From: Candidatus Altarchaeota archaeon
GTDB taxonomy: Archaea; Altiarchaeota; Altiarchaeia; IMC4; QMZM01
Assembly (NCBI GenBank): GCA_016931955.1
Contig: JAFGDV010000018.1
Span: 1 to 12,661, forward strand
Reading direction: 5' to 3'
DNA: 12,661 nucleotides
In this document: positions 1-6,427 of the stretch, piece after piece
How positions within the stretch are numbered: the first letter of the stretch is position 1
Layout of the letters: each line of letters starts with the position of its first letter
The notes under the pieces: model-generated
The model's input: the letters and a program-made list of their open reading frames with translations, nothing else
Told to the model about the DNA's origin: nothing
The model's database searches: none
Translations under genes and position numbers: made by a program

Positions 1-9
1 GGTATGAAC

Positions 10-130
10 TTACAAAGTCGGCAAGTATGAGGCATTCATCTGCGACTTCAAAGTCGCAGTACAAGAAAGTGCCATGCACTTTCTGTACGCAAATTACATA
101 GTAACTTGCTGTATTCTGCCGACTTTGTAA
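10..130. repeat. Cluster of three tight hairpins inside a 13-bp inverted repeat
   Basis: Outer arms 10-22 (TTACAAAGTCGGC) and 118-130 are perfect 13-bp reverse complements. Between them lie three adjacent hairpins. 40-48 pairs with 51-59 (9 bp, 2-nt loop). 64-72 pairs with 76-84 (9 bp, 3-nt loop), extended by GTAC at 59-62 and 85-88 with one bulged base. 89-97 pairs with 101-109 (8 of 9 bp, 3-nt loop). GTATG at 2-6 and CATAC at 137-141 could prolong the outer stem. All pairings were read directly from the bases. The function is unknown. It could be a multibranched RNA, a small palindromic repeat element inserted in a gene, or the end of a mobile element. The left window edge prevents seeing its full extent. 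Confidence 0.6.
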
Positions 131-294
131 TAAAGGCATACAACAGCAAGACCTACCGGATAGAAACTCCTATACAGTTCTGGCAGGGTGCGGAAGAGCG
201 TGAACACACCAGAGTGAACATCACCATCGAATTCGAAGTCAACGGAGAAAACAAAAAATATAAAATACCCGTCGATACCTACTTCCTTGGTTAG
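106..294 (+). CDS. 3' end of an unidentified gene, possibly frameshifted
   Basis: This frame is open to a TAG at 292-294, encoding about 62 residues that end in an alternating hydrophobic/polar stretch (residues about 37-62), suggesting beta strands. The only available start is a TTG at 106 inside a hairpin, with no ribosome binding site, so the true gene probably begins further left. The same frame has a TGA at 28-30. The neighbouring frame is open from 8 to 127 and also reads like protein (for example YKVGKYEAF and DFKVAVQESAM), so a frameshift near 90-128 may have split one gene. The stop overlaps the stop of the convergent minus-strand gene by 4 bases, as at other real gene junctions here, which supports a genuine 3' end. 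I recognise no family. Confidence 0.35.
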   Translation: MLYSADFVIKAYNSKTYRIETPIQFWQGAEEREHTRVNITIEFEVNGENKKYKIPVDTYFLG

Positions 295-776
295 ATCTCT
301 TCTTGCAGTATTTCAGCTAACTTATCCTCAACGTCTTCTTCTCTGGCCCGCTTTTTTAGGTAGGGTCTGTCTATATGCTGCTCATAACCCCTCAAGAGAA
401 ACTCAGCATGATCACAGTCTCGTTCAGAATTCCAGAACTTACAGGCACACAATCTGTCCACAATCAAGTCCTCCACGCTCACTACGCTGATTTTTTCTTT
501 TACCCCCTCCAACTCAAGCTCTTTTATTCTCTCCTTCGTAGTCGAACCCACGATATCAATTGCAACATCTTCGTTGTAGTAGATGTCGTTTTTTTCTTTG
601 AATCCAAGTTCCTCCAAGAGAGAAACAAGTTCACCCCTATCCGCAAGCAGATCAAGGTCTATGCTCTCCCGTTCACCGGCGGTATATAGTTCCACCGCAG
701 AACCACCTACCAGTATCGGCGTTTTCTTCAGTCTCCTGCTTAATTCGCTCAGAATAAGGTATTTTCGTTTAATCAT
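291..776 (-). CDS. Small nucleotidyltransferase-fold protein, possible toxin
   Basis: 161 residues. Near the N-terminus, residues about 23-43 carry VGGSAVELYTAGERESIDLD, the glycine-serine motif followed by an R-x-S-x-D-x-D stretch, as in the minimal nucleotidyltransferase superfamily (AbiEii, MNT and DUF6036-like proteins). A third acidic position may lie in the AIDIVGS strand (about residues 72-78). The C-terminal half is mostly helical and charged, with VEDLIVDRLCACKFW resembling the segment after the catalytic core in these families. The gene starts 4 nt after the stop of a 43-codon gene and has no strong ribosome binding site of its own, implying translational coupling. Such proteins often act in toxin-antitoxin modules by transferring nucleotides to RNA or protein. 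That activity is inferred from the fold, and an antibiotic-adenylyltransferase-like or housekeeping role is not excluded. Confidence 0.7.
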   Translation of the reverse strand: MIKRKYLILSELSRRLKKTPILVGGSAVELYTAGERESIDLDLLADRGELVSLLEELGFKEKNDIYYNEDVAIDIVGSTTKERIKELELEGVKEKISVVSVEDLIVDRLCACKFWNSERDCDHAEFLLRGYEQHIDRPYLKKRAREEDVEDKLAEILQEEI

Positions 777-780
777 TTCC

Positions 781-912
781 TTACGTCCAGTCGACGTCGA
801 TGCTTTTTATGTTTCCCTTTTCATCGAATTTAACATACTTCTTGATTCTGAGTTTAACCACTTCTATCAGTGCCGCTACCTTCGCCCTATCCCTTGGTTT
901 CCTTCTGACCAT
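781..912 (-). CDS. 43-residue basic protein preceding the nucleotidyltransferase
   Basis: ATG at 912-910 and TAA at 783-781 enclose 43 residues beginning MVRRKPRDRAKVAALIEVVK and ending NIKSIDVDWT. The composition is typical of a real protein: a lysine/arginine-rich N-terminus, an amphipathic helix (about residues 8-26) and a short acidic C-terminal strand. A TATA-like element (947-938 read on this strand) lies about 32 nt upstream of the ATG, fitting a transcript with a very short leader. The 4-nt gap to the nucleotidyltransferase gene makes an operon very likely. Position and size suggest an antitoxin or small partner, but I recognise no family and this role is inference. Its presence also argues that the shikimate kinase homolog on the opposite strand does not start upstream of 983. 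Confidence 0.6.
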   Translation of the reverse strand: MVRRKPRDRAKVAALIEVVKLRIKKYVKFDEKGNIKSIDVDWT

Positions 913-937
913 AACATATAATCCTTGGTATCCGACA

Positions 938-948
938 GATAAATATTC
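938..948. promoter_or_regulatory. Shared TATA-like box of a divergent gene pair
   Basis: ATAAATATTC and its complement GAATATTTAT form an A/T box in the 70-bp gap between divergent starts at 912 (-) and 983 (+). Its centre is about 32 nt from the minus-strand ATG and about 39 nt from the plus-strand ATG. With archaeal initiation about 25 nt downstream of TATA, both transcripts would have leaders of about 6-13 nt. Assignment is by spacing and base composition only. Confidence 0.45.
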
Positions 949-982
949 ACCATTTCTTCTTGTAAACGTAAATATTAGGGTG

Positions 983-1900
983 ATGGATTCAGTCGAAGCA
1001 GAAGCTTATGGTACGGGAGTTATCGTGGATGCTGGTAGTCGAGGCGCAGTGTTCGCCTTAGACTTGAAGGCGACAGCGTCCGCAAAAATCCTCGAAGATC
1101 ATAAAAAGATAAAGACCCAAGACAAAACAGCGGAAAAGATAGCGAAAAAGGTCCTGGATCTGCTCGGATACACTTACAGAGTCGAAGTCAAAATCAAGAA
1201 CGAGATCCCGCTAAGAGTAGGATTCGGCGAAAAAGAAGCTGTTGCGATCGCTACGGCGCTTGCGGTCACTGGGGCCCTGGCGAAAAAACACGGCTCAGTG
1301 AATGAACTGAGGATAGACAAATACATGAAAGACCAGTTCATGATCATAGGAGACAAACTGGTGGACAAAAAAAAGCTGATGGATTTATGCGTTGACTCAG
1401 GAATGCGCCTGGATCGGACCTATGCAAGCCTCTACGGGGGATTCAGTGTAGCGGACAACAACAAAAGAAAGGTGCTACGCCATGGAGAGATGGAATCCCT
1501 GCATTCAATCATCCTGGTCCCAGAAAAACCTAAAAAGAAGAGCCTGAAGGATATGAGGGTATTCGACGGACAACTGCAGATGATCTGGGATGAGGCTTTA
1601 AAAGGCAACCTGAACACTGCGATGAACATGAATTCGATGCTCTACAACAGTGAGACAACAAGAAAAATGCTCAACGCAGACGCCTTAGCTGTCTCAATCT
1701 CCAGAAAAGGCGGCCTGGTAGGCTTCACCAGAAAGGAGGAAAGGATAAAAGACATCATGAAAGCCCTAGAAGAAGAGGGAAAAATCCTGATAAAAAAAGC
1801 GATGAACGAAAAAGCATGGGCTCTGATTAAACCAAAAAAAATCTATAAGACTCACGAGTTCCTCGAACTGAAAGGCGGCCAAGAACACCATTGGCTATAG
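983..1900 (+). CDS. Divergent archaeal shikimate kinase homolog (GHMP kinase superfamily)
   Basis: 305 residues from the ATG at 983, close to the usual 280-300 of archaeal shikimate kinases, which phosphorylate shikimate in aromatic amino acid synthesis. Similarity runs along the chain. The N-terminal strand-turn AYGTGVIVDAGSRGAVFALD resembles the family's first motif, and NEIPLRVGFGEKEAVAIATA occupies the ATP-loop position. Later, YASLYGGFSVADN matches the family's A-S-x-x-GG...N segment, and IILVPEK follows it. In the ATP loop the family pattern G-L-K-S-S-S-A is replaced by G-F-G-E-K-E-A, removing all three serines, and the first motif is shorter and lacks its usual lysine. The enzyme may therefore be inactive, or act on something else. 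No other aromatic-pathway gene is nearby. An in-frame upstream extension to 800 was rejected because it would run through the promoter and the 43-codon gene. GTG at 980 is a possible alternative start. Confidence 0.75.
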   Translation: MDSVEAEAYGTGVIVDAGSRGAVFALDLKATASAKILEDHKKIKTQDKTAEKIAKKVLDLLGYTYRVEVKIKNEIPLRVGFGEKEAVAIATALAVTGALAKKHGSVNELRIDKYMKDQFMIIGDKLVDKKKLMDLCVDSGMRLDRTYASLYGGFSVADNNKRKVLRHGEMESLHSIILVPEKPKKKSLKDMRVFDGQLQMIWDEALKGNLNTAMNMNSMLYNSETTRKMLNADALAVSISRKGGLVGFTRKEERIKDIMKALEEEGKILIKKAMNEKAWALIKPKKIYKTHEFLELKGGQEHHWL

Positions 1901-2962
1901 ACCTTCAGGGACGATTGAGCCCCTCTGCAAGGGCACCAGTTCATCAGCTGAGAGAGATGTCTTATATCTTGTTCCCTGACGTGTGCCCCTAAGCATAAGG
2001 ATTTTTTCAACACGAGGACCGACAAGAAAACGATGAGTATCCCATTCAGGCACGATTTTTCCGTCCAAGCCACAGTCCTTCGAGATCCTCTGGACTAAGA
2101 CATAAGGATTCATGTGCTCCAGGAAGTCGGCTATGATCACAGCATATTCGGTCATGCTGATGGGCCTGTACCTGCCAGAGTAATACTCTTTCGCCAGGCT
2201 TGTATCGTGCATCACCAGTAATGGATAGAGTTTCACTGCATCGATCCCTGACTCAGATATTATCTTCGCTGTTTCTATCATCTCGGAGGGTGTTTCATAG
2301 GGCAAACCCATGATCAAGAACGCGAGCGACAGAATACCTCTTTTATGACACTCTTTCGCGGCGTGGAGCAATTCACCGAAGCCATGATGCCGCCTGGTTT
2401 TTTCTTCAGTGTGGAAGTGAGGAGACTGTTGGCCGAGTTCAAGCCAGACCTCAAAGCCCTGATCAACGTATCCCTTAAGGAGGTCAAGCACTTCCATGGG
2501 AAGACAATCCGGTCTTGTCCCGATAGACATGCCTATGACATCAGGATGGTCTAAGGCCGCATCATATATCCTCCGAAGGTCCTCTACTGGGGCGTAGGTG
2601 TTTGTGCCAAAGGCGACATAAACAAGAGCCTTGTCTCCAGCACCCTTCTCCTTGTAGTAGTCCACTTGGTGCGCGACCTGGCTTCTTATGTCTCTTCCTA
2701 TGACCGGGCGGAAGCTTTCGTAGGTGAACTGTCTCGCGAAATTAGGGCAGTATATGCAGCCTTCTAAAGAAAGGCGGCCATCCCAGTTCGGGCACGTGAA
2801 GCCAGCATTCATCGGAACCTTAAAGACCTTGCAACCATGTGTTCTCCGAGAATAGGCCCCGTATTGGGCGTAGAGGAAGCCCTCCTCGTAGAGCTGGTCT
2901 ATTACTCCTCTGTCAATTTCTCTCTCGATCGGTGTGCCCCTAATCACACCCCTAGATGCCAT
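1895..2962 (-). CDS. Radical SAM protein, YhcC/TIGR01212 family
   Basis: 355 residues. The region GCKVFKVPMNAGFTCPNWDG followed by GCIYC (C57, C69, C72) is the cysteine signature of the TIGR01212/YhcC group of radical SAM proteins, where the three cysteines hold a [4Fe-4S] cluster that cleaves S-adenosylmethionine. Further family features are YVAFGTNTYAPV (about 114-125), the SIGTRPDCLP strand, EVWLELGQQS and FLIMGLPYET. The family's substrate is not firmly known; a tRNA or small-molecule modification role is often assumed. The N-terminus is about 30 residues longer than in many relatives, but the ATG at 2962 is supported by a TATA box 30 nt upstream. Its stop codon lies within CTATAG at 1895-1900, a palindrome that also holds the stop of the convergent shikimate kinase homolog. 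Confidence 0.88.
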   Translation of the reverse strand: MASRGVIRGTPIEREIDRGVIDQLYEEGFLYAQYGAYSRRTHGCKVFKVPMNAGFTCPNWDGRLSLEGCIYCPNFARQFTYESFRPVIGRDIRSQVAHQVDYYKEKGAGDKALVYVAFGTNTYAPVEDLRRIYDAALDHPDVIGMSIGTRPDCLPMEVLDLLKGYVDQGFEVWLELGQQSPHFHTEEKTRRHHGFGELLHAAKECHKRGILSLAFLIMGLPYETPSEMIETAKIISESGIDAVKLYPLLVMHDTSLAKEYYSGRYRPISMTEYAVIIADFLEHMNPYVLVQRISKDCGLDGKIVPEWDTHRFLVGPRVEKILMLRGTRQGTRYKTSLSADELVPLQRGSIVPEGL

Positions 2963-2991
2963 AATAGTATTAGGGGATTACATGCATAAAG

Positions 2992-3001
2992 GATATATAT
3001 C
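2992..3001. promoter_or_regulatory. Perfectly palindromic, centred bidirectional TATA box
   Basis: GATATATATC is a 10-bp perfect palindrome centred at 2996.5. The divergent start codons begin at 2962 (-) and 3031 (+), whose midpoint is also 2996.5, so each ATG lies 34.5 nt from the centre. Initiation about 25 nt from TATA would give leaders of roughly 8-10 nt on both sides. It is the only strong A/T box in the 68-bp gap between the radical SAM gene and pstS1. Confidence 0.65.
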
Positions 3002-3030
3002 GATTCCTGCGAAATCTATTACAGCAGAGG

Positions 3031-3849
3031 ATGGACAAGGTACTTTTGACGATAGTTATATGTATATTTGCAGCTATATTTTCGTGCTGTGTCGACGAGG
3101 AAGGAGACACTGGATTGACTGTTGTAGGCTCAACCACGGTTCAGCCGATAGTTACGAAGGCTGCTGAAGCATACATGAAAAACAATCCAGGTGTCGAGAT
3201 AGGCGTGCAAGGCGGCGGCTCAGGAACCGGGATCAGGATGGTCGGCGAAGGCTCAGTCGCCATAGGAGCTTCTTCTAGGGAGCTGAAGGAAAGCGAACAA
3301 GAGGAGAACCCTGACATGTTACTGCATGCGATAGCAATCGACTGCATCACGATAGTGGTCCACCCATCGAATACAATAGATGATTTAAGCATCGAAGAGG
3401 TTAGGGATATCTTCTCTGGGGAGATAAAAAACTTTAGGGAAGTCGGCGGCCCGGACAGAGAGATAGTGGTGGTCATGAGGGAGGATGGCTCAGGGACGAG
3501 GTCGACCTTTGAGGAGCTTGTTATGGGTGATTGGAAGATAACCAATGCCGCGCTGCAAAAACCAGCAAGCGGCGCCATAAGGTTCAGCGTCGGCGGGAAC
3601 GAGAATTCGATAGGCTATCTTGGCATAGGATACTTGGACGAAACAGTGAAAGCAATAGCGGTCGGTGGAGTGCCGCCCACGGAGGAAAACATCAGGAAAG
3701 GGAAATACTCCATCTCAAGGAAACTTTACTTGATCACCAAGGGAGAGCCTCGGGGAGAGGCAAAAGAATTCATAGACTACATACTCTCAGAGGACGGGCA
3801 AAAGATGGTGGAAGAAGAAGGATTCATTAAGGTGAAAGACAGTGCATAG
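3031..3849 (+). CDS. pstS: Phosphate ABC transporter substrate-binding lipoprotein PstS, copy 1
   Basis: 272 residues. The N-terminus is hydrophobic (residues 4-18) and ends in IFSCC, a plausible lipobox, so the mature protein is probably lipid-anchored at C19 or C20 outside the membrane. Phosphate-binding landmarks of the PstS family follow: VVGSTTVQP (31-39), QGGGSGTGI (60-68), GASSREL (79-85) and DGSGTRSTF (152-160). PstS captures phosphate and delivers it to the PstC/PstA channel. First gene of pst operon 1, with pstC overlapping its end by 8 bases. The leader is short, from the central TATA box at 2992-3001. Where copy 2 reads ADGIAL, this copy reads IDCITI, so a cysteine follows the conserved aspartate. 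Its promoter lacks the ACTATATAGA-type block found upstream of pstS2. Confidence 0.95.
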   Translation: MDKVLLTIVICIFAAIFSCCVDEEGDTGLTVVGSTTVQPIVTKAAEAYMKNNPGVEIGVQGGGSGTGIRMVGEGSVAIGASSRELKESEQEENPDMLLHAIAIDCITIVVHPSNTIDDLSIEEVRDIFSGEIKNFREVGGPDREIVVVMREDGSGTRSTFEELVMGDWKITNAALQKPASGAIRFSVGGNENSIGYLGIGYLDETVKAIAVGGVPPTEENIRKGKYSISRKLYLITKGEPRGEAKEFIDYILSEDGQKMVEEEGFIKVKDSA

Positions 3850-4714
3850 GATAGATAAAGAGAACATAGTAAGGGCGATCTTGCTGCTTTTCAGCGTCAC
3901 AGCAATACTCATCCTCTCCCTGATATTAATATTCCTCTTCAACGAAGGATTACCACTGTTTCAAAAAACAGGGATTACGGATTTCCTCTTCGGTGACAGA
4001 TGGATTCCAGCGGAAAACCTTTATGGCGCCTTCCCGTTCATAGTCTCCGCCCTGCTTGTAACACTCGGGGCTATGCTGATAGCGATTCCATTAGGAGTCT
4101 CTTGCGCAGTCTTTCTAGCGGAGATAGCCCCAAGATGGGCGAGAGATCTGATGAGGCCGGCAATAGAGCTTCTCGCAGGAATACCCTCCATAATCTACGG
4201 CTTATTTGCTTTAGTAGTAATCGTGGACTTGATAAGGATACCCTTCAATCTGGCGAACGGGGAGACAATACTAGCGGGCTCAATAATCCTAGCAGTGATG
4301 GTTCTCCCCATAATAATAAGCATATCACAGGACTCGATAGAGGCGGTTCCGAGAGCCTACAGAGAAGGCTCATACGCGATGGGCGCAACAGACTGGCAGA
4401 CCATAAACAGGGTCGTAGTGCCTGCTGCAAGACGCGGCGTTATAGCGGGGATAATCCTCGGCAGCGGGAGAGCCGCCGGCGAGACCATGGCCCTTGCCCT
4501 GGTCATAGGCAACGCAGAAAAGCTTCCAATGTCACTCCTAGAACCGGGGGAGACGCTAACGACCGCTATACTCTTAGAGATGGGTGAAGCGGTCATCGGA
4601 AGCCTCCACTATAATGCGCTCTTCTGTCTGGGGATTATACCGTTCACAGTCGTTTTAATCATGAGCATAATCTCAAGCAGGTTGATAAAGAAAGGGGTTG
4701 GAAGGTTTGGATAG
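3842..4714 (+). CDS. pstC: Phosphate ABC transporter permease PstC, copy 1
   Basis: 290 residues with about six membrane segments (first at about 11-33, others near 62-94, 105-131, 142-164, 200-222 and 262-284). The cytoplasmic coupling loop that contacts the ATPase is clear: EAVPRAYREGSYAMGATDWQ (167-186), followed by INRVVVPAA and GRAAGETMALAL. PstC pairs with PstA to form the phosphate channel. The start is a GTG at 3842, inside the end of pstS1, preceded by GGTGA at 3831-3835 at good ribosome-binding distance. No ATG is available near the N-terminus. After the coupling loop this copy reads AARRGVIAG where copy 2 has ATPGIVAG, replacing the usual proline-glycine. Confidence 0.95.
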   Translation: MHRIDKENIVRAILLLFSVTAILILSLILIFLFNEGLPLFQKTGITDFLFGDRWIPAENLYGAFPFIVSALLVTLGAMLIAIPLGVSCAVFLAEIAPRWARDLMRPAIELLAGIPSIIYGLFALVVIVDLIRIPFNLANGETILAGSIILAVMVLPIIISISQDSIEAVPRAYREGSYAMGATDWQTINRVVVPAARRGVIAGIILGSGRAAGETMALALVIGNAEKLPMSLLEPGETLTTAILLEMGEAVIGSLHYNALFCLGIIPFTVVLIMSIISSRLIKKGVGRFG

Positions 4715-4715
4715 G

Positions 4716-5558
4716 ATGGATGCGAAGGTAACTGACAAGTTGGGTAAAGCAGGGCTCTGGCTATCAGCATTGTTCATTATCTTGACACTGCTAGCCGTGC
4801 TCGGCTACATCCTCATCAGGGGGATTGGCGTAATGAGCCTCGGATTCGTCTTCGAGATGCCACGGAACAACTGGAGGGAAGGAGGCATCTTCCCCGCGAT
4901 AATAGGTTCATTAATCGTGGTCGGGATAGCATTGTTGTTTTCCACACCCATTGGAGTGGGTGCAGCAGTCTATCTAACAGAGTTCACGCGTGAGGGAAGG
5001 TCGACAAAGGCTATAAGGATCGCGGCGGACTCCCTTAACGCGGTTCCATCCATAGTCTTCGGTTTATTCGGTTTAGCGCTCTTCGTATTCTACCTCAAGG
5101 ACTTCACAGGAGGTCCGTCGCTGCTTTCTGCTGGACTGACGCTTGGCTTCATGATCCTACCGACGATAATAAGGACTTCGGAGGTTTCGATGAGGACGAT
5201 ACCCTTTGGAGAGAAGATGGAAAGCTATGGCCTCGGTGCGACGAAGCTGCAGACCATCTGGAACATTGTGTTGCCTGGCGCCATCCCCGGAATAGTTACC
5301 GGGATCATACTCGGTCTGGGAAGGGCCATCGGAGAAACAGCTCCGATAATCTTCATGGTGTCGTTGAATCCCATAATCCCAAAGTCGATTCTCGGCAGTG
5401 GTAATACTCTTACGACGCAACTCTACTTCCTCGCGATGGAAGGCATCTCAATGGATGTGGCATTCGGCACAGCCCTCACACTCATACTTATAATATTAAC
5501 GCTCAACTACTCCGCCAGGAGATTGAATAGATACCTCTCCAGGAACCTGAAGAGGTAG
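4716..5558 (+). CDS. pstA: Phosphate ABC transporter permease PstA, copy 1
   Basis: 280 residues from the ATG at 4716, one base after the pstC1 stop. In-frame TTG codons at 4698 and 4707 could extend it, but the ATG start aligns with the N-terminus of copy 2. Six membrane segments are predicted by eye. The coupling loop carries [20 protein letters not shown], followed by IWNIVLPGAIPG and GRAIGETAPIIF, all typical of PstA. The [20 protein letters not shown] segment is also a family hallmark. It is the partner of PstC in the phosphate channel. The pstB1 start follows 3 nt after its stop. Confidence 0.95.
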   Translation: MDAKVTDKLGKAGLWLSALFIILTLLAVLGYILIRGIGVMSLGFVFEMPRNNWREGGIFPAIIGSLIVVGIALLFSTPIGVGAAVYLTEFTREGRSTKAIRIAADSLNAVPSIVFGLFGLALFVFYLKDFTGGPSLLSAGLTLGFMILPTIIRTSEVSMRTIPFGEKMESYGLGATKLQTIWNIVLPGAIPGIVTGIILGLGRAIGETAPIIFMVSLNPIIPKSILGSGNTLTTQLYFLAMEGISMDVAFGTALTLILIILTLNYSARRLNRYLSRNLKR

Positions 5559-5561
5559 AAG

Positions 5562-6323
5562 ATGACAGACGAGAACAAGATCGTGATCAGGGATTTGAAT
5601 CTGTGGTATGGGGATAAGAGGGCGCTCATAGACAACAACATGGACATAAGAGAAAACAAAGTGACTGCGATCATAGGGCCCTCCGGCTGCGGGAAATCCA
5701 CGTTCATCAGATGCCTGAACAGGATGAACGACCCAGTTGAAGGCGTGCGAGTTACAGGAGAGGTCAGGATAGACAGCAAAAACATCTACGACAAGGATGT
5801 AGACGTCGTCGCTCTGAGAAAAAAAGTGGGGATGCTATTCCAGAAGCCGAACCCGTTCCCGATGAGCATCTACGATAACGTAGCCTACGGGCCGAGGATA
5901 CACTGCACCAGAGACAAAAAAAAGCTAAGAGAAATCGTGGAAGAAAGCCTGAGAAACGCGACCCTGTGGGAGGAGGTCTCTGATAGACTAGACAAGAGCG
6001 CATTAGATCTTTCAGGAGGACAACAACAGAGGCTATGCATTGCAAGAACACTAGCAGTAAAACCAGAGATCATACTATTCGATGAACCATGCTCCGCACT
6101 AGACCCCATCTCCACAGGAAAAATAGAAGACCTGATACACGAATTAAAGAGGGAATACACAATAGTAATAGTAACACACAACATGCAACAAGCAGCAAGG
6201 GTCTCAGACTACACAGCATACTTCCTACTAGGAAAAATGATAGAATTCGGAAAAACAAAAGAACTATTCGAAAACCCCAAAGAAAAGGAAACAGAAGACT
6301 ACATAACCGGAAGATTCGGATAA
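5562..6323 (+). CDS. pstB: Phosphate ABC transporter ATPase PstB, copy 1
   Basis: 253 residues, the normal length. It contains a complete ABC ATPase: Walker [10 protein letters not shown] (39-47), Q-loop glutamine Q94 in [20 protein letters not shown], signature LSGGQQQR (150-157), Walker B IILFDEP (170-176), D-loop SALD and H-loop histidine H206 in VTHNM. It hydrolyses ATP to drive phosphate import through PstC/PstA. AGAGGT just upstream of the ATG is a suitable ribosome binding site. Long tracts are nucleotide-identical to pstB2 at a constant offset of 5400, including 6033-6094 and 6144-6202, which contrasts with the more divergent pstS, pstC and pstA pairs and suggests gene conversion. Confidence 0.97.
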   Translation: MTDENKIVIRDLNLWYGDKRALIDNNMDIRENKVTAIIGPSGCGKSTFIRCLNRMNDPVEGVRVTGEVRIDSKNIYDKDVDVVALRKKVGMLFQKPNPFPMSIYDNVAYGPRIHCTRDKKKLREIVEESLRNATLWEEVSDRLDKSALDLSGGQQQRLCIARTLAVKPEIILFDEPCSALDPISTGKIEDLIHELKREYTIVIVTHNMQQAARVSDYTAYFLLGKMIEFGKTKELFENPKEKETEDYITGRFG

Positions 6324-6427
6324 AAAAAGGGAACCCCCCATAGGTAGTACTGCAAAGCAATACCACACAATGATGATTAACCTTTCTAAAGGTTGACTGG
6401 AAGATTTGGACAACAGGAGGGAAAAAA
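6324..6427 (+). other. 104-nt pstB1-phoU1 spacer with hairpins and a pstB 3'-end remnant
   Basis: The equivalent gap in operon 2 is only 21 nt. This spacer holds an imperfect hairpin (GGTA at 6343 with TACC at 6361, inner TGC/GCA) and a perfect 7-bp hairpin at 6379-6394 (AACCTTT, 2-nt loop, AAAGGTT). 6393-6422 matches 6303-6332 at 22 of 30 positions and would encode TGRFG, the last five residues of PstB, with CAA where the PstB stop TAA should be. GGAGGG at 6416-6421 is the ribosome binding site of phoU1. The hairpins could act in RNA processing or partial termination, which is inference. Confidence 0.6.

Noticed and set aside
10-130. tRNA or rho-independent terminator reading of the hairpin cluster
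   Set aside because: Loops of 2-3 nt and the long outer stem do not fit a tRNA cloverleaf, and no T-run follows the hairpins.
80-132. 26-nt tandem duplication (FLYANYIV versus LLYSADFV in two frames) as the cause of the frameshift
   Set aside because: Only about 15 of 27 bases match, too weak to separate from chance.
800-982. In-frame N-terminal extension of the shikimate kinase homolog by 61 residues
   Set aside because: It would read through the shared TATA-like box and antisense to the 43-codon gene, and homologs begin near the residue encoded at 983.
4698-4715. TTG starts for pstA1 upstream of the ATG
   Set aside because: The ATG at 4716 matches the N-terminus of copy 2 and avoids a longer overlap with pstC1. 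The TTG starts remain possible but less likely.
5764-6184. Antisense ORFs over pstB1 (and the equivalents over pstB2, phoU and pstS)
   Set aside because: They are serine- and leucine-rich mirror frames of strongly conserved genes, with no plausible starts or family features.
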